Assembly: GCA_963693085.1 (NCBI GenBank)
Contig: OY856409.1
Location: 1,165,829,249-1,165,893,248, forward strand
From: Alisma plantago-aquatica
Taxonomy: Eukaryota > Streptophyta > Magnoliopsida > Alismatales > Alismataceae
Direction of reading: 5' to 3'
Length of the DNA stretch: 64,000 nucleotides
A model generated the notes under the pieces. It worked only from the letters and a program-made list of their open reading frames with translations. It searched no databases and was not told the DNA's origin. The translations under genes were made by a program, and so were the position numbers. Shown here one piece after another: positions 12,791 through 24,493 of this stretch; position 1 is the first letter of the stretch, and every line of letters starts with the position of its first letter.

Positions 12791-13129
12791 TTGAAGGCCC
12801 TTTGACGCAAATTTACCGTGCGCAAAAACGCAAGTGAACGCGTCGAAGTAATACATGCCTTGTGAGGCCCGAGTCGAACTCAGGGATACGTGAAATCATC
12901 GGAGACTCCTACTAACTACTCGCGATCAGCTAAACCGATTAAATAGTTGAGAGTTGTTGTTAAAATTAAAAGAAAACAAAAATAAAACAAAACAAAGCAA
13001 TCGATTAAATGTTTGGTTTAATCAATTTAAGATGAGATCTTTAGGATTGCGGTTTCACCGCGGGTTTTCATTGTATTGAATTCTATATATTACTCAATTT
13101 TATCTCTCTATCCATGTAGTGGCCTGAAA
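12791..13129. other. Unclassified fragment between E1 LTR and E2 pol
   Basis: Sequence with no match to the surrounding LTR families. It contains ACCGTGCGCAAAAACGCAAG, a CGAACTCAGGGATA segment and A-rich tracts. The style resembles ends of other plant retroelements, but I cannot assign it. It lies exactly where the E1 LTR stops and E2 pol begins without its integrase, so it marks one or more deletion or insertion junctions. Confidence 0.4.
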
Positions 13130-15187
13130 TCAGAATTGCCCACTGTCGTGGTACACTAAGGAGTTCAACTGTGCTTTATCTAAGGCTAGTGATGATGATT
13201 TCCTACTTAGTGCATCAGCCACTACATTAGCCTTCCCTGGATGATAATCAATTGTACAATCGTAGTCCCTGATTAACTCCATCCAGCGACATTGTCTCAT
13301 GTTCAACTCATGTTGTGAGAAGATATATTTTAGATTCTTATGATCTGTGAAAATTTGGAATGTTTCTCCATAGAGATAATGTCTCCAGATCTTCAAAGCA
13401 TGAACCATATCAGCTAGCTCTAGATCATGTGTCGGATAATTTTCCTCGTATTTCTTAAGTTGTCGAGAAGCAAAAGAAATCACTTGATTATCCTGCATCA
13501 ACACACATCCTAGACCATTCTTAGATGCATCACAGAAAACTATGTACCCCTTCCCTTTCTCAGGTAACACCAACATAGGTGCACTTGTCAACCTTTCTTT
13601 CAACAGTTGGAAGGAATGTTGACACTTGTCATTCCAGACAAAAGGAACCTCCATCCTAGTCAACTTGGCTAGGGGTAAAGCTATATAACTGAAGTTCTTA
13701 ATGAACCTCCTGTAATAGCCTGCCAGTCCTAGGAAACTACATATCTCCGTCGATGTCTTTGGTTGTTCCCATTGCATGACAGATTCTACCTTCTTAGGAT
13801 CAACATGGATACCTGAGGCAGATATTACGTGTCCTAGAAAATAAACTCTTGCTAACCATAACTCACATTTGCTAAACTTAGTATACAACTTATGCTCTCT
13901 TATCAAATTTAAAGCCTAACGGAGGTTCTCCTCATGCTATTGAGCATCTCTACTATATATCAAGATGTCATCTATGAAGACTACTATGAACTGATCAAGA
14001 AAAGGCCGGAAGATTCTATTCATGAGTTCCATGAATGCATCTAGTGCATTAGTTAGCCCAAATGACATAACTATAAACTCATAGTGACCATACCTTATCC
14101 TAAAGGCAGACTTAGGTATGTCACTCTCCTTGATACGCAACCGATGATATCCCGACCTCAGATCTATCTTAGAGAAGATAGTTGCACCACGCAACTGATC
14201 AAACAAATCATCGATCCTTGGAAGAGGATACTTACTCTTTATGGTTACTTTATTCAACTATCTGTAATCAATGCATAACCGCATTAATCCGTCTTTCTTC
14301 TTAACAAAGAGAACTGGAGCACCCCATGGTGAAGTACATGGTCGGATAAAACCTTTCTCAAGCAACTCCTGTAGCTATTTCTTGAGCTCTGCCGTCTCAG
14401 GAGGTGACATTCTATACGGTATTTGTGCTATTAGTTGCGTGCTTGGAATTAGATTAATCTCAAAATCAATTTCTCGGGGTGGAGGAACACCTGGAAGTTC
14501 CTCATGGAACACATCTTCAAACTCCCTAACTATAATAACTTTAGAAAGATTAGGGTTCTCCATTGTGGTGTCTACCACATGTGCCAGGAATGCAAAGCAT
14601 CCTTGTCTCATCAGCTTCTCATCTACCATAGATGACACAAGGTAGGTTGGAAGAATCTTTCTATCTCCCTGAAAGATCCATGTGTCACCGTCATCTGAGA
14701 ACACAGCTTGCTTGGAATCACAATCCAAGACAACCTTATACTTTTCTAGGGTGTCCATCCCAAGAATTATATCGAACCCGTGCATCTCAAGTGGTATAAG
14801 ATCCACTTGAATGCAATGTTCAGAAAAGGAAAGAATGCAGGGAGAACACGCCTCCCACAACACTACAAAACCCATCAAAGGGGTTTCTAATAACAAACTA
14901 TCTACTCTATGACTAACATTCATATTGCAGTCATGAATCACTTCTCGAGTGATAAAAGAACGTGTAGCACCCGGATCAATCAAAACAGATATGAAGCAGG
15001 ATGAAGACATATCATAATGAAATAGTTCCATCTGACCTGTCACAACTCGAGGGTTGACTACTGCTTAGGGTTGATTTATTGCATAGACCCTCGTCGTTGC
15101 TTGCTGTTGACCATGTGCTCAGTTGTTGGGTGTCGACGAACCAACTTGGGACGCTTGTCCACGTCTTCTAGCGCTACTCAAAAATTG
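13130..15187 (-). pseudogene. Ty3/gypsy pol: protease, reverse transcriptase, RNase H (E2)
   Basis: Pol remnant in one reading frame continuing from gag. The aspartic protease segment has LIDPGATRSFIT (about 14950) and ILGMDTLEKY. The reverse transcriptase has [27 protein letters not shown] and the catalytic FIDDILIYS (about 13960). RNase H has [13 protein letters not shown], a TDHKNLKY segment and ends near VVADALSRK. Stops interrupt the frame at 15119-15121, 15065-15067, 14375-14377, 14258-14260, 13937-13939 and 13916-13918, with no frameshift seen between them. Integrase is absent: the frame ends at 13130 and unrelated sequence follows. The domain order PR-RT-RH and motif spelling fit the chromovirus branch. 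It is inactive. Confidence 0.92.
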
Positions 15188-16281
15188 TCACCTCCGAGAG
15201 CCTTGCTGACTCTGCCTCAGAGGTTGAGTCACCACTGTGTTTCCAAGTGGACAATCCCTTACTAGATGCCCTACCTGTCTACACTGGTGACGGGTTTTAT
15301 TCTCTTGATATGGTCTAAAAGGTCCAGTTGTTGACGTTGATGTTGTACTAGGGGCTCTATTTGGAGGAAAACTACGGCCCCTACCCCTACTTGACGTCCA
15401 TTGTGTCTGGGTATTGAACCTTGGTGGTGTTGCTGGTGCAGAAAACCTCGATTTCTTAAAACTTTTGGACCTCTGTCCTTGGAATTGTGTGTACACCTTC
15501 TTACTGTTGGCCTGGCGCTTCTCAGTCATGAACCTTTCTATCCATCTCCCAGACTCCACAAAGGTGGCAAACCTCTCCATGTTATCTAAGGCAGACACAA
15601 GAGTGGTCAATTCAGCGTTCAACCCCTTCTCAAAATGTTGAATCCTCTCCTCATCTGTAGCAGCCATATGTGGACAGAACCGTAGAAGCTCCATAAACTT
15701 AGCTTCATACTCACTAATGTTCAGTGGTCCTTGCCTTATCCGCTCAAACTGAGAGATCTTCTCGTCTAGAAACGTCTTGGGGAAGTATCTACTGACGAAT
15801 TCTCGTCAGAATTCCTCCCATCTAATTTCAACACTTGGCCTCTTGCCCTCTTCTATTGTCCACCAGTGGCCAGAACTCCCTTTTAGAAGGTACACTACAT
15901 GCCTCACCTTCTCTACTTTAAGGGTATTGAGGATTCTAAAAGCCTTCTCTAGCTCAGTCAGCCACATATCTGCGTCTGCTGGGTCAGCTGTACCAGCATA
16001 TTCTGTGGCTCCAACCCGACGAAGTCGTTCAAAAGTCTTGTCGGCTCCCTGTCCTTCATTATGGGTTGGTTCCCTAGGTGCAGGTGGTGGGATCCTATCT
16101 GCCATATGTGTCATGGTTTCCATGACTGCCCAAACAAATCATGGAAAGTTGGGTTTTCCAGTGCAGCTTGGTTAAGCTGGGGATGTTCAGGTTCTGGTTC
16201 TTTCCTAGTCTGGTCCCTTGCACCTCTTCCTGGTGCAGCAATGCTGCTCTCACCAGTATGTTTTTCGTGTGATCTAGACAT
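15188..16281 (-). pseudogene. Ty3/gypsy gag (broken), element E2
   Basis: Gag frame from an ATG at 16281, 113 nt inside the primer site. A one-base frameshift lies near 16124, where E1 reads on in frame. From there the frame runs in register with pol. A TGA at 15806-15808 and the TGA at 15188-15190 interrupt it. Capsid-like motifs include GHWWTIEEGKR, the region around DEKISQFERIRQG and HFEKGLNAELTTLVSALDNMERFATF. The zinc knuckle near 15255-15300 has lost its first cysteine (Arg instead), leaving a CX8-9C arrangement. Its closest relative here is E1 gag. An acceptor-like TGCTCATATAG|G ends 18 nt before the start codon. Confidence 0.88.
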
Positions 16282-16393
16282 CTTTAAGTTCTTCTTCTCC
16301 TATATGAGCAGAAGACAATATCAGATAAACTGGAAGACACTAGAATAGACTCAACAACCTTAATCTTATGTCTCTGTAGACTCAGCGAACCTA

Positions 16394-16407
16394 GAGCTCT
16401 GATACCA
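16394..16407 (-). other. Primer binding site of E2 (tRNA-iMet)
   Basis: The minus strand reads TGGTATCAGAGCTC, six bases from the LTR end at 16414. It is complementary to the 3' end of initiator Met tRNA and shows that E2 is transcribed leftward. Confidence 0.85.
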
Positions 16408-18239
16408 CTAATTTGTGACGACAAACACCAAATATCAGATACGATTAATGTGGAAGAGATCATTAACAACGGATTAACAAAAATCACTAAAAATCAAAAC
16501 CATTTATAAAGAGATCCATTTCCAGGAAACTCTTATAACAAGAACCAAAATATTAATTTACACATACATTCTGGTTTACAAAGTACATACCATGTATCTT
16601 TTCCTCTCGAGGATTACATACAATAGTTGCTCTGTTAAATCTATACATAAGCAACATAAATCCTCGGGGCATTCAATGCCAAAATCTCAGATCGATCATA
16701 AAAGCACTAACTACTAACTCCTAGGACCTGAGAGTACAGAGACGACTCATAGGACTCATATCTACAAGTCACGACAGTTAGTATCTCCACCTGAGATGTC
16801 ACTGTTGTCCCTGTTGCTACTGTCCTTCCTCTATTGTAGGTTTTCTACCTCCTCGTCCTCGTCCACCTAAAAAGGTTGGATCCCACGGGGTGAGACAATT
16901 GAAAATTGCCCCAGCGAGATATATAACTCTCTACCAGAAACATTATTATTGCAGAGATACAATAATAAACTGAGTAGGGGAATCTTTATGGAATCAACAT
17001 GATTTAATCATTATTTAGCATAATAGAGCAATGTCACCTCTTAAAGTATGACAACTATAAAGTGACAAAGCAGTAGATCATCTATTATTTTTTATAAGTA
17101 ATATGAAGAACATGTATAATATTTATCCACTTTAGGATATAATAAGCAATGTAATATCAACCAATGATTTCCGTACTTCATTCTTAAGCAAATACGCTAC
17201 ACAGATGATTACATTTTACAATCATACTTATGCCCTGAGGAGATGAGGTATACCACTCATGCTCCAACCGACCACGATTACGTAAAGCATTGGTACCATA
17301 CATAGGTCAATGGAAGAGCTAGAATCCATCACCTCGTCTGTCTCGGTCAGTACAAGATCATATGCATGACATCTTGTGTCTCTATTAAATAGCTTTCCAG
17401 GGTATACTGGCATCTTCGCTATAGAGTTATAGCCCGTAGCATATACTCTTTTCAGGATATGGCCCGTAGCCAATGCCTGGTATTATGGAGTTATGACCCA
17501 TAGCCATACTATTATTGGGATATGGTCCGTAACCATTCCTGTACATAGGATATGGCCCTCAGTCATTCCTATGAGGCGTAAGGATATTTTCGCCCATTAC
17601 CCCCACATATTCAAAATATACATTCTAAGAATTCCCATAGGAAAACCTATTTCACCATCACCAACTACTGACAATGATGGATCTATGGTCAGGGCTCTAC
17701 ATGATAAGATTTTACTTGATTAATTAAGTACATTACCATATTCTCTTAGCGTCAGTCAGGTTTTCAAACATAGATTATTATAACAATTGCTACAAAACAA
17801 TGTGTAATACTTCTATCAAGTACTTTTTGAAGCTTTATAAAATATTGGGATCTCAATCTCTTATCACATCATGGGAATTCTCATTCTTTAACATTTCATC
17901 ATCATGATTATGGAATATGGGTATCCAAACCCTCAGTTCATCAAAGAACACTTGTTACCACTTATCAGGTAACTAATACCTTCAGGTCATCTGACCAAGG
18001 TAAACATGATACTTGCTACACAAGCATCTCACATGGCTCTCAAAGCCTATTTAATTTCTTATTACCTCTTACTAGGCAACAAAGCATATTATTCCTCATA
18101 AGGCCCATAAAACAATTTCAATGGTAACACGTCATAGCTCATACCTGGATATGCCCAACATCTCATGATACCTGCATAGTTAGTACACATGATAATAGTT
18201 ATATGAATTACATATCAACACATTGCAATATAATGGTAG

Positions 18240-18660
18240 CATCACTATTCCCTTATTAGGGTTAGGGCTTCCAAATTCATTTCAATTAGGTATACTCATC
18301 CCATTACCCAAAATTAGGGTTGTGATTTATCATCATATTGCCCATGATTAGGGTTTCATGCACGATAACCCAAAATTAGGGTTTCACATACCTTCACCCT
18401 ATATTAGGATTAGGGTTTCATATAGCATCACCCTAGATTAGGGTTACACCTTTACCCTATATTAGGGTTCCATATAACATCATCCCATCTTAGGGTTTCA
18501 CAACTCTTTACTCAAATTAGGGTTAGGGATTTCCCATTTCATTTCAATTAGGATTTCTCAACCCATTACCCAAAGTTAGGATTAGGGTTTCTCATCTTTC
18601 TCAATTAGGGTTTCCAATCTTCATTAATTAGAGTTTTATGATTATTTCATTAATCCAAAC
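18240..18660. repeat. ATTAGGGTTT-rich stretch in the E2 LTR
   Basis: Dispersed ATTAGGGTT(T/A) copies like those at 9685-10030 in E1, at the equivalent LTR position. Confidence 0.75.
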
Positions 18661-18994
18661 CCTAAATCAGTGCTTCCACATATCTTGGAGCACATAGTAT
18701 TATTTAAGTAATAATCATACGTATCATTGTTTCATGTACTTAGGAACACACATAACATCATCATCATACCTTATTAGATTGACTTAACCTCTCACTAATG
18801 ACATTGACTTAACCTCTCACTAATGACATACACCTATGTTTATCATGGTGTAATGGAATTATTACTTTCATAGGCAATGAGTGATAACCACTTTAATTAT
18901 CCTAATCACCTAAATACTTTAAAAGTCCTTCCATTGAAATCATCCCTGAGATCCCTTCAACCACTTGTGGGATTAGAAGTAATTACATGATTTG

Positions 18995-19620
18995 AACCAA
19001 TTAGACCTTCAAACGATCTTGAGGTTCTTGACCTCCAAACGGTCTTGAGGTGCTTGACCTCCAAACGGTCTTGAGGTGCTTGACCTCCAAACGGTCTTGA
19101 AATTTCTTAACCTTCAAACGGTCTTGAAGACCGTTTAGACCTTAAACGGTCTTGGTTCAATTAAATCTCGGTCTTGTCTAAAATCTTCAATTGGTTTTAA
19201 GACTGTTAGACCATCAAACAGTCTTGATTTCAAAATCCCTAAACGGTTTGAGACTGTTTGAATTAAATATTATTAAACACCAAATGGTTTGAGACCGTTT
19301 AGTGCTCAAATGGTTTGAGACCGAATGGTCCTCAAACGGTTTGAATACCGTATAGTCAATTCAGCAATGAAACTTATTGAACTCAAATTAGGGTTTTAAC
19401 TTCAATCGATCTAAGGGTTTGAAATCAAGGAACCATCAAATGTTGAAACCTTTGGGACTAGATCAATTGTGACCATTGGATCTACATCCAACCATGACAC
19501 CACTTGACCTCAAATGGTCTTGAGACAGTTTGGTCTCAATCGGTCTTGAGACCGTTTGACCTCAAACGGTTTGGAGACCGTTTGGTCACCAAAAGGTGAA
19601 ACTGTTTGCTCATGATTTTT
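18995..19620. repeat. Dispersed AAACGGTyTTGAGACCGTTT motifs, E2 LTR
   Basis: About 20 copies of AAACGGTCTTGA and its complement, irregularly spaced. Same motif and relative position as in the E1 LTR, although much of the remaining LTR has diverged. Confidence 0.85.
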
Positions 19621-21118
19621 ATTGAGGTGTGTGCTAAGATGACATCATCATATTCAAGCTATAAACCTTCAAAATTTTCTGTGATCTTTGTGGTGGTTTC
19701 AACAATTAATCAAAAGGAAATTCGGGAAAGAAAAGAAATCAACATATGATGAAGAAATGAAATCAATAATGATGTTTAAGGGTTCAAGTTATATAACCCA
19801 CCTTCAAAGTTGAATCCAAGGTTCAAGCTTCTTGTATTAAATGGTGAATGAATCTTTATCAACTTCCCAAGGTCCGTCCTCAAGTCTTTGAGTGAAAAGA
19901 ATGGCTAAGGTTGAAGATTGAATGGAGAAAAGAAGAAAATAAGCATTGAATTTTGATTTCCACCATGAAATCAAGGTTGAAGATGATTAAGGAGCTCACC
20001 TACAGGTTGGGGTACATCCTCATGTTTCTCCTAAGCTCCTTTGTCATCGGCCAAAGCAAAGGGAGATAGTGGTTTGCAAAATAACCTTTCAAGTAGGGAG
20101 AAAATTGAATATATGTAATTGATTTTCTAGGAGAGAGAAAGTAGGGGAAAATCCTTCCATTTTCCTTGCCACATGCCCCCTCCCTCCCTTGCCTCCTAAG
20201 CCAACTCCCTTCATACCAAAAATCCTCTCGTTTATCCTTGAACTAAAAGCAATCACTTAAGCACCTCAATTAATATAATATTATTATCCATTTTTAGTGG
20301 ACAATTCTTTTTAATGAGCAAATGCAAGTGGATTTATTTACCTACTTAGGATATTTTGGTGCAACTCAAGGCAATTAGACGTCATTGCACTATAGGATTT
20401 CAACCAAAGCCTTTTTAGTTGATGAACACTTCAATTAATATATTTATTTTTGCATTAAATTGAATTATGGTTTCAATTATGCTTAAACCTTGATTATTTT
20501 AATATCAAGATTCTCTCTCCTCCAAAGAGATTCAAATGAGATGCCCCTCTAATTCTCTTGTCTCTAATTGATACCAAGAAACATTAGGGACTCACTAGAA
20601 GTGGTATTTTGCATATTGAACCCTAGGTTTTGGGTAAATTACACATTACACCAAAACTAGGTTTTAATGCTCAAACATTGCTTAATAAGCTCTTTCTTGG
20701 TGCTCAAGCTTGTGGTATCCATACCTCTGAATCATTCTCATTCTTATGATGTTTCAACACTTGAGGAACATTTTATCATGTAACATTTGCAAGTTAACCC
20801 CTCAACTTGGATAATTTGCACTTTAGTCCAAAACAGGCAAAACATTGTTTTCAACATTATTCAGAAAGGACTAAATTTAAAACATAAGTTCCTCTTGAGC
20901 CTTAATTACTTTTCAAAATATAAGAGTAAGTATATAATTATCTTTCTTAAACAAAACATCTAGGGTTAAAGCAAAATCCATGTCAGGGATGTTACACATG
21001 TAGACCCACCACCTAGCACATCCTCTGTAAGTTTTTTTATGACATTGTAGCTAGTCTTTTCAAGATGATATGTTTGTGTATATATGCATATAACGTTCTT
21101 TATGTAACTTTGTAGGGG

Positions 21119-22891
21119 TTGAAGTCATGCCGTCTAAAAAGTCAAGAATATGTCATTGCAGAGGCGTCGTCTTACCCACCCCTTCCAGGGGAAATGTTTC
21201 ATGGGACTCCAGTAAGAGATGGTGTGGTTCGTGTGAGCCTGATAAATGTAGTCCCCAAATGGAGGGATCTTACATTTCCATATGCCCACCCAGATTTTGA
21301 AACGCTTGGTGATGCACAAGGCGGAGTGATATTGTGGCCCAGAGCGGATGTCGTCTATACTAATATTGTATGCTAAATTTACATTACGTTAATTTGTTAG
21401 TGTGTATGTATATATGAGTCAATTGATATGAAATTATATATATAGGTAAAAAGGAAGACACCCTCTACATCTCGGCCTCCACCTCCACCTCCTGAAGTAC
21501 CAAGTTGGCTTTTAAAGGACCTACACACCTCGTTAGGTCCTAATTGTAGGGGTATGGCAGATTGGATAGGCGGACATGATCCAAATTTCCCTATAAATGT
21601 TACTATTCCGAAGGAAGCTGCATGTCAATCATACACCAACAATCTATTTATACAAGTTTTGCATACGTAGTAATGCATACGTAATACAAGTTTTACATAT
21701 GTATGAATGTATACGTATTAATGTAGGTCAATCATACGATAACAAGATATTTATACAAGATATCTTGGAGTTATTTCGTTATGATTGGTTGAACACATCT
21801 ATGATAGAGCTGTGGATATGGTGAGATCTTGTTTATACATCCATATACCTTGTTTCATATACGGTGATTTGGTTTCTTATATATTAATGCATACATAATA
21901 CATATTTTGCAGTCACTTACACACGATATGTACATATTTTTCATTTCTCCATGAGGAATTTTTGGTTCCATCTTTGATTAGTCTTGTAGTTAAAAATCGT
22001 AGGTCAGTTACTTCATACGGCAGTGATATTTTTAAATATTTTGGTAAAAACAAGAAGACGGTGATAATAGCTTCATTCAATGTCAGGTAAGTTTACTTTG
22101 CTTATAATTTGGACTTAAGAAAATTATATTTTTCATTGTGACTTTTTAGTTATTAATTTATAACTTTCTTACCTCTAGTGGTAAGCATTGAGAGTTACTA
22201 GTTATTGTCCCCGAGACGTTCACTGTCTATTATCTCCTGCGGAGAAGGAATTGAATATAAATGGACACACAATGAAAATGTCATTATTCCAGTGAGAAAT
22301 ATTTCATATATCTGTTAACATCTGTTATTACATTACTATTTAATTATGCAATTTAATATGTTACATTAACATGTAGGGCTTTACAAGAGTACGCCAAAGC
22401 TGGAGGAAAGATCCCCCAAAAAAAGAACCAGCCACTAAGTTGGCAGAATGTGAAAGTAATTTTCCAACTCCAATGCATATATTATTTATGTGAACTGTGC
22501 TTATTTATATTTTTGAATATTTTGTATGTTATAATTTATAGTGTGCTACACAAGACAACGGTTGGGCATGTGGATACTATGTGATGCGATTTATGAGTAT
22601 AATTATCGAACATGTCGTTATGAAAATCGATACCATACATCAGGTATTATATGTAGTTTCATTAGATAATATGAAATATATCAATCTTGTTATATATGAT
22701 TAATTATATATACATCATTCTCTTTGCAGGTGTTTAAAACTGACTTCACTATAGGTGAAAAGTTATTAGATGTACATACTCCCTATACGATGGATGAGTT
22801 AAATGATGTAAGAGAACAATGGGCAGAAGTCCTACAAGTAGTGGGAATTTTAAATATGATTGGGATAATGACGATGATGAATAAAGAATGA
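21119..22891 (+). pseudogene. CACTA accessory gene: DUF8039-like domain plus Ulp1 protease (fragmented)
   Basis: A series of short exons on the plus strand. The first (21119 to about 21370) encodes YVIAEASSYPPLPGEMFHGT and continues to GDAQGGVILWPRADV, resembling the DUF8039 module of CACTA-borne proteins. A proline-rich linker follows (about 21446-21540). Ulp1/C48-like segments come next: DILELFRYDWLN (about 21757), HEEFLVPSLI (about 21950), a GKH-ELLVIVPETFTVYYL segment (about 22180-22240) and QDNGWACGYYVMRFM (about 22552-22597), which carries the expected catalytic Gln and Cys. After the catalytic-region His (GKH) the position usually held by Trp is a TGA, so the copy appears inactivated unless splicing avoids it. 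In this family the enzyme is a SUMO-protease relative. Exon borders are approximate. Confidence 0.7.
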
Positions 22892-23309
22892 TATTTCTAA
22901 ACTTTATTCTCATAATTATTCTTGTGTGAATGTGAATGACTTTTTATGAATTGACATATGTGTGAATGTGAAGATGATCAATACATGAATGTTTCTACAT
23001 GTGTTTGAATGTGAAAAGAGATGAAATGAATGGAACTGCAAGTTGCTAAATGTGTGTGAAAATGGAGGAAATTTGAAATGGAACTACTAGTTTCTCCATG
23101 TGTGTGAATATGAATTAAATGTGCTTATACATGTGTGTGAATCACATGATAAATATATAATATTGTCTATCTTGTTAATTTTGCAGGTTTGTGGCATGTT
23201 GTTGGCTGATATCAATAGATGTTGTAAACCTACAGTTCAGAACTGAACTGCAGGTTCTGCATCCCGCTGACCAGCCATACAGTAGGCCTGCAAACTGATA
23301 AGAAAAAAA

Positions 23310-23767
23310 ATCAGAACATAGGCGTCGGTTATTTGTGTAAAACCGACAACAAAACACATAAGCATTGATTGTTAGTGTGAACCCGACGTATTTATCCCCT
23401 TCTGGCGTCGGTTATCCGTGAAACCGACACACGACCGTGGTGGCAGGGGTTATAGCGTCAGTTATTAGTATAAAACCCGACGCTGATGATGCCCCTGCCG
23501 GCGCCTTTTTGGTGGCGGGAAGGGGTATGACGTCAGTTGTTAATTAATAACTGACGTTTTAATAAGTTTATCGTGTCGATTTTCTTTAAGAATCGACATC
23601 GATAGTCCCCTTACTGGCGCGTTTTTGGTGACAGGAAGCTTTATGGCGGCAGTTGTGGGACCGACGCTAAAAGTGTCGACTTTTAGCGGCACCCATTTAG
23701 GTGTCGCTTGGAAACCGACGCCTTAGGCCTTAAATAACCGACGCCAAAGATTGTTTCTGTAGTAGTG
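23310..23767 (+). repeat. CACTA subterminal GCGTCGGTT repeats and terminal inverted repeat
   Basis: Direct and inverted copies of GGCGTCGGTT and AACCGACG, many degenerate, lead into the terminal repeat at 23752-23767. In CACTA elements such subterminal motifs are transposase binding sites. Confidence 0.8.
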
Positions 23768-24493
23768 ATGGTTGGGATTGAGTCTTAGAAGATGATGTTA
23801 ATGTTGATGGCATGTTCGCTAAAGGGATATCATGATCCATAATACACATACGTCTATTTTCTTTGGCTAACTTTTGATTTAAGTGTTTCTCGTTCAACGA
23901 TAGTTTCACGGAGACGGAAACAGATAATTTGAGCATTGAGAGAAGATCTTATGTGTGCTCAAATGTCTTGATTGCATGAGTCATGTTTGTAAAATATATG
24001 CGTATAACTGATTAAAATAATGTAATAACATGTGGTGAACATATTCATAATGGCAATGAAGACGGACAAACGACTCTTGCATATACGGCGAGAGATAGTT
24101 TCCTACACTTTTTCATAAGAGTCTCTTTGAAAAGTAAGATACTAGTTTCAGTATTGCAATAGTGTTCCTATTGATTCCTATTCAATTGTGTCCTCTTTTG
24201 ATTTCTTAACCAACCTTAATCACCACGTGATTTTATCGATTATATGTTGATCAATCCAACTAGATCTTAATTGTCTCAAAAGTAATCTATAATTATATGA
24301 AATTTTGTCCGCCTCCCTTTCTTCTTGATGTAAATCATATCTTCAATCACGTTCATTAGTTATTGATAATCATGGCAAGAATTAACATCTCAGAAATAAT
24401 GGTTTATATAAATCTCATATATAACAGATTGTATTGTCATGGGAAATACTAGCACACTAATTACGTACAACTATAAATACAAAAGTTACTATA
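23768..24493. other. Unassigned sequence between CACTA end and MITE
   Basis: AT-rich DNA with no gene I can support. An open frame on the minus strand (to 23936) runs into the CACTA terminus and is probably chance; I do not recognise the protein. Confidence 0.5.

Larger units (their letters stand above)
16414..20996 (-). mobile_element. 5' LTR of gypsy element E2 (4.6 kb)
   Basis: Bounded by TGTGACGACA at 16414 and GTTACA at 20996; the minus-strand LTR starts TGTAACATCCCTGAC. Landmarks from the outer end inward are a TATA-like ACATATATTC near 20110, a donor-like CTGTAG|GTGAGC at 20000/19999, the shared GGTGGGTTATATAAC block at 19783-19805, AAACGGT motifs, ATTAGGGTTT runs, a conserved block at 17225-17370 and another at 16861-16933. 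The partner LTR is not in the window. Beyond 20996 the sequence is part of a CACTA element, so E2 probably inserted into that transposon. Confidence 0.85.
20997..23767 (+). mobile_element. 3' part of a CACTA (EnSpm) DNA transposon
   Basis: The right end reads TGTTTCTGTAGTAGTG, the complement of CACTACTACAGAAACA, the classic CACTA terminal inverted repeat. Subterminal GGCGTCGGTT-type repeats precede it. Upstream lie exons for a DUF8039-like domain and a Ulp1-type cysteine protease, the second gene of many plant CACTA elements. The left end and transposase are missing; E2's LTR abuts at 20996. Confidence 0.85.

Noticed and set aside
23768..23936. Possible host exon beside the CACTA end
   Set aside because: The open frame runs into the transposon terminus, no homologous domain was recognised, and splice sites are not convincing.
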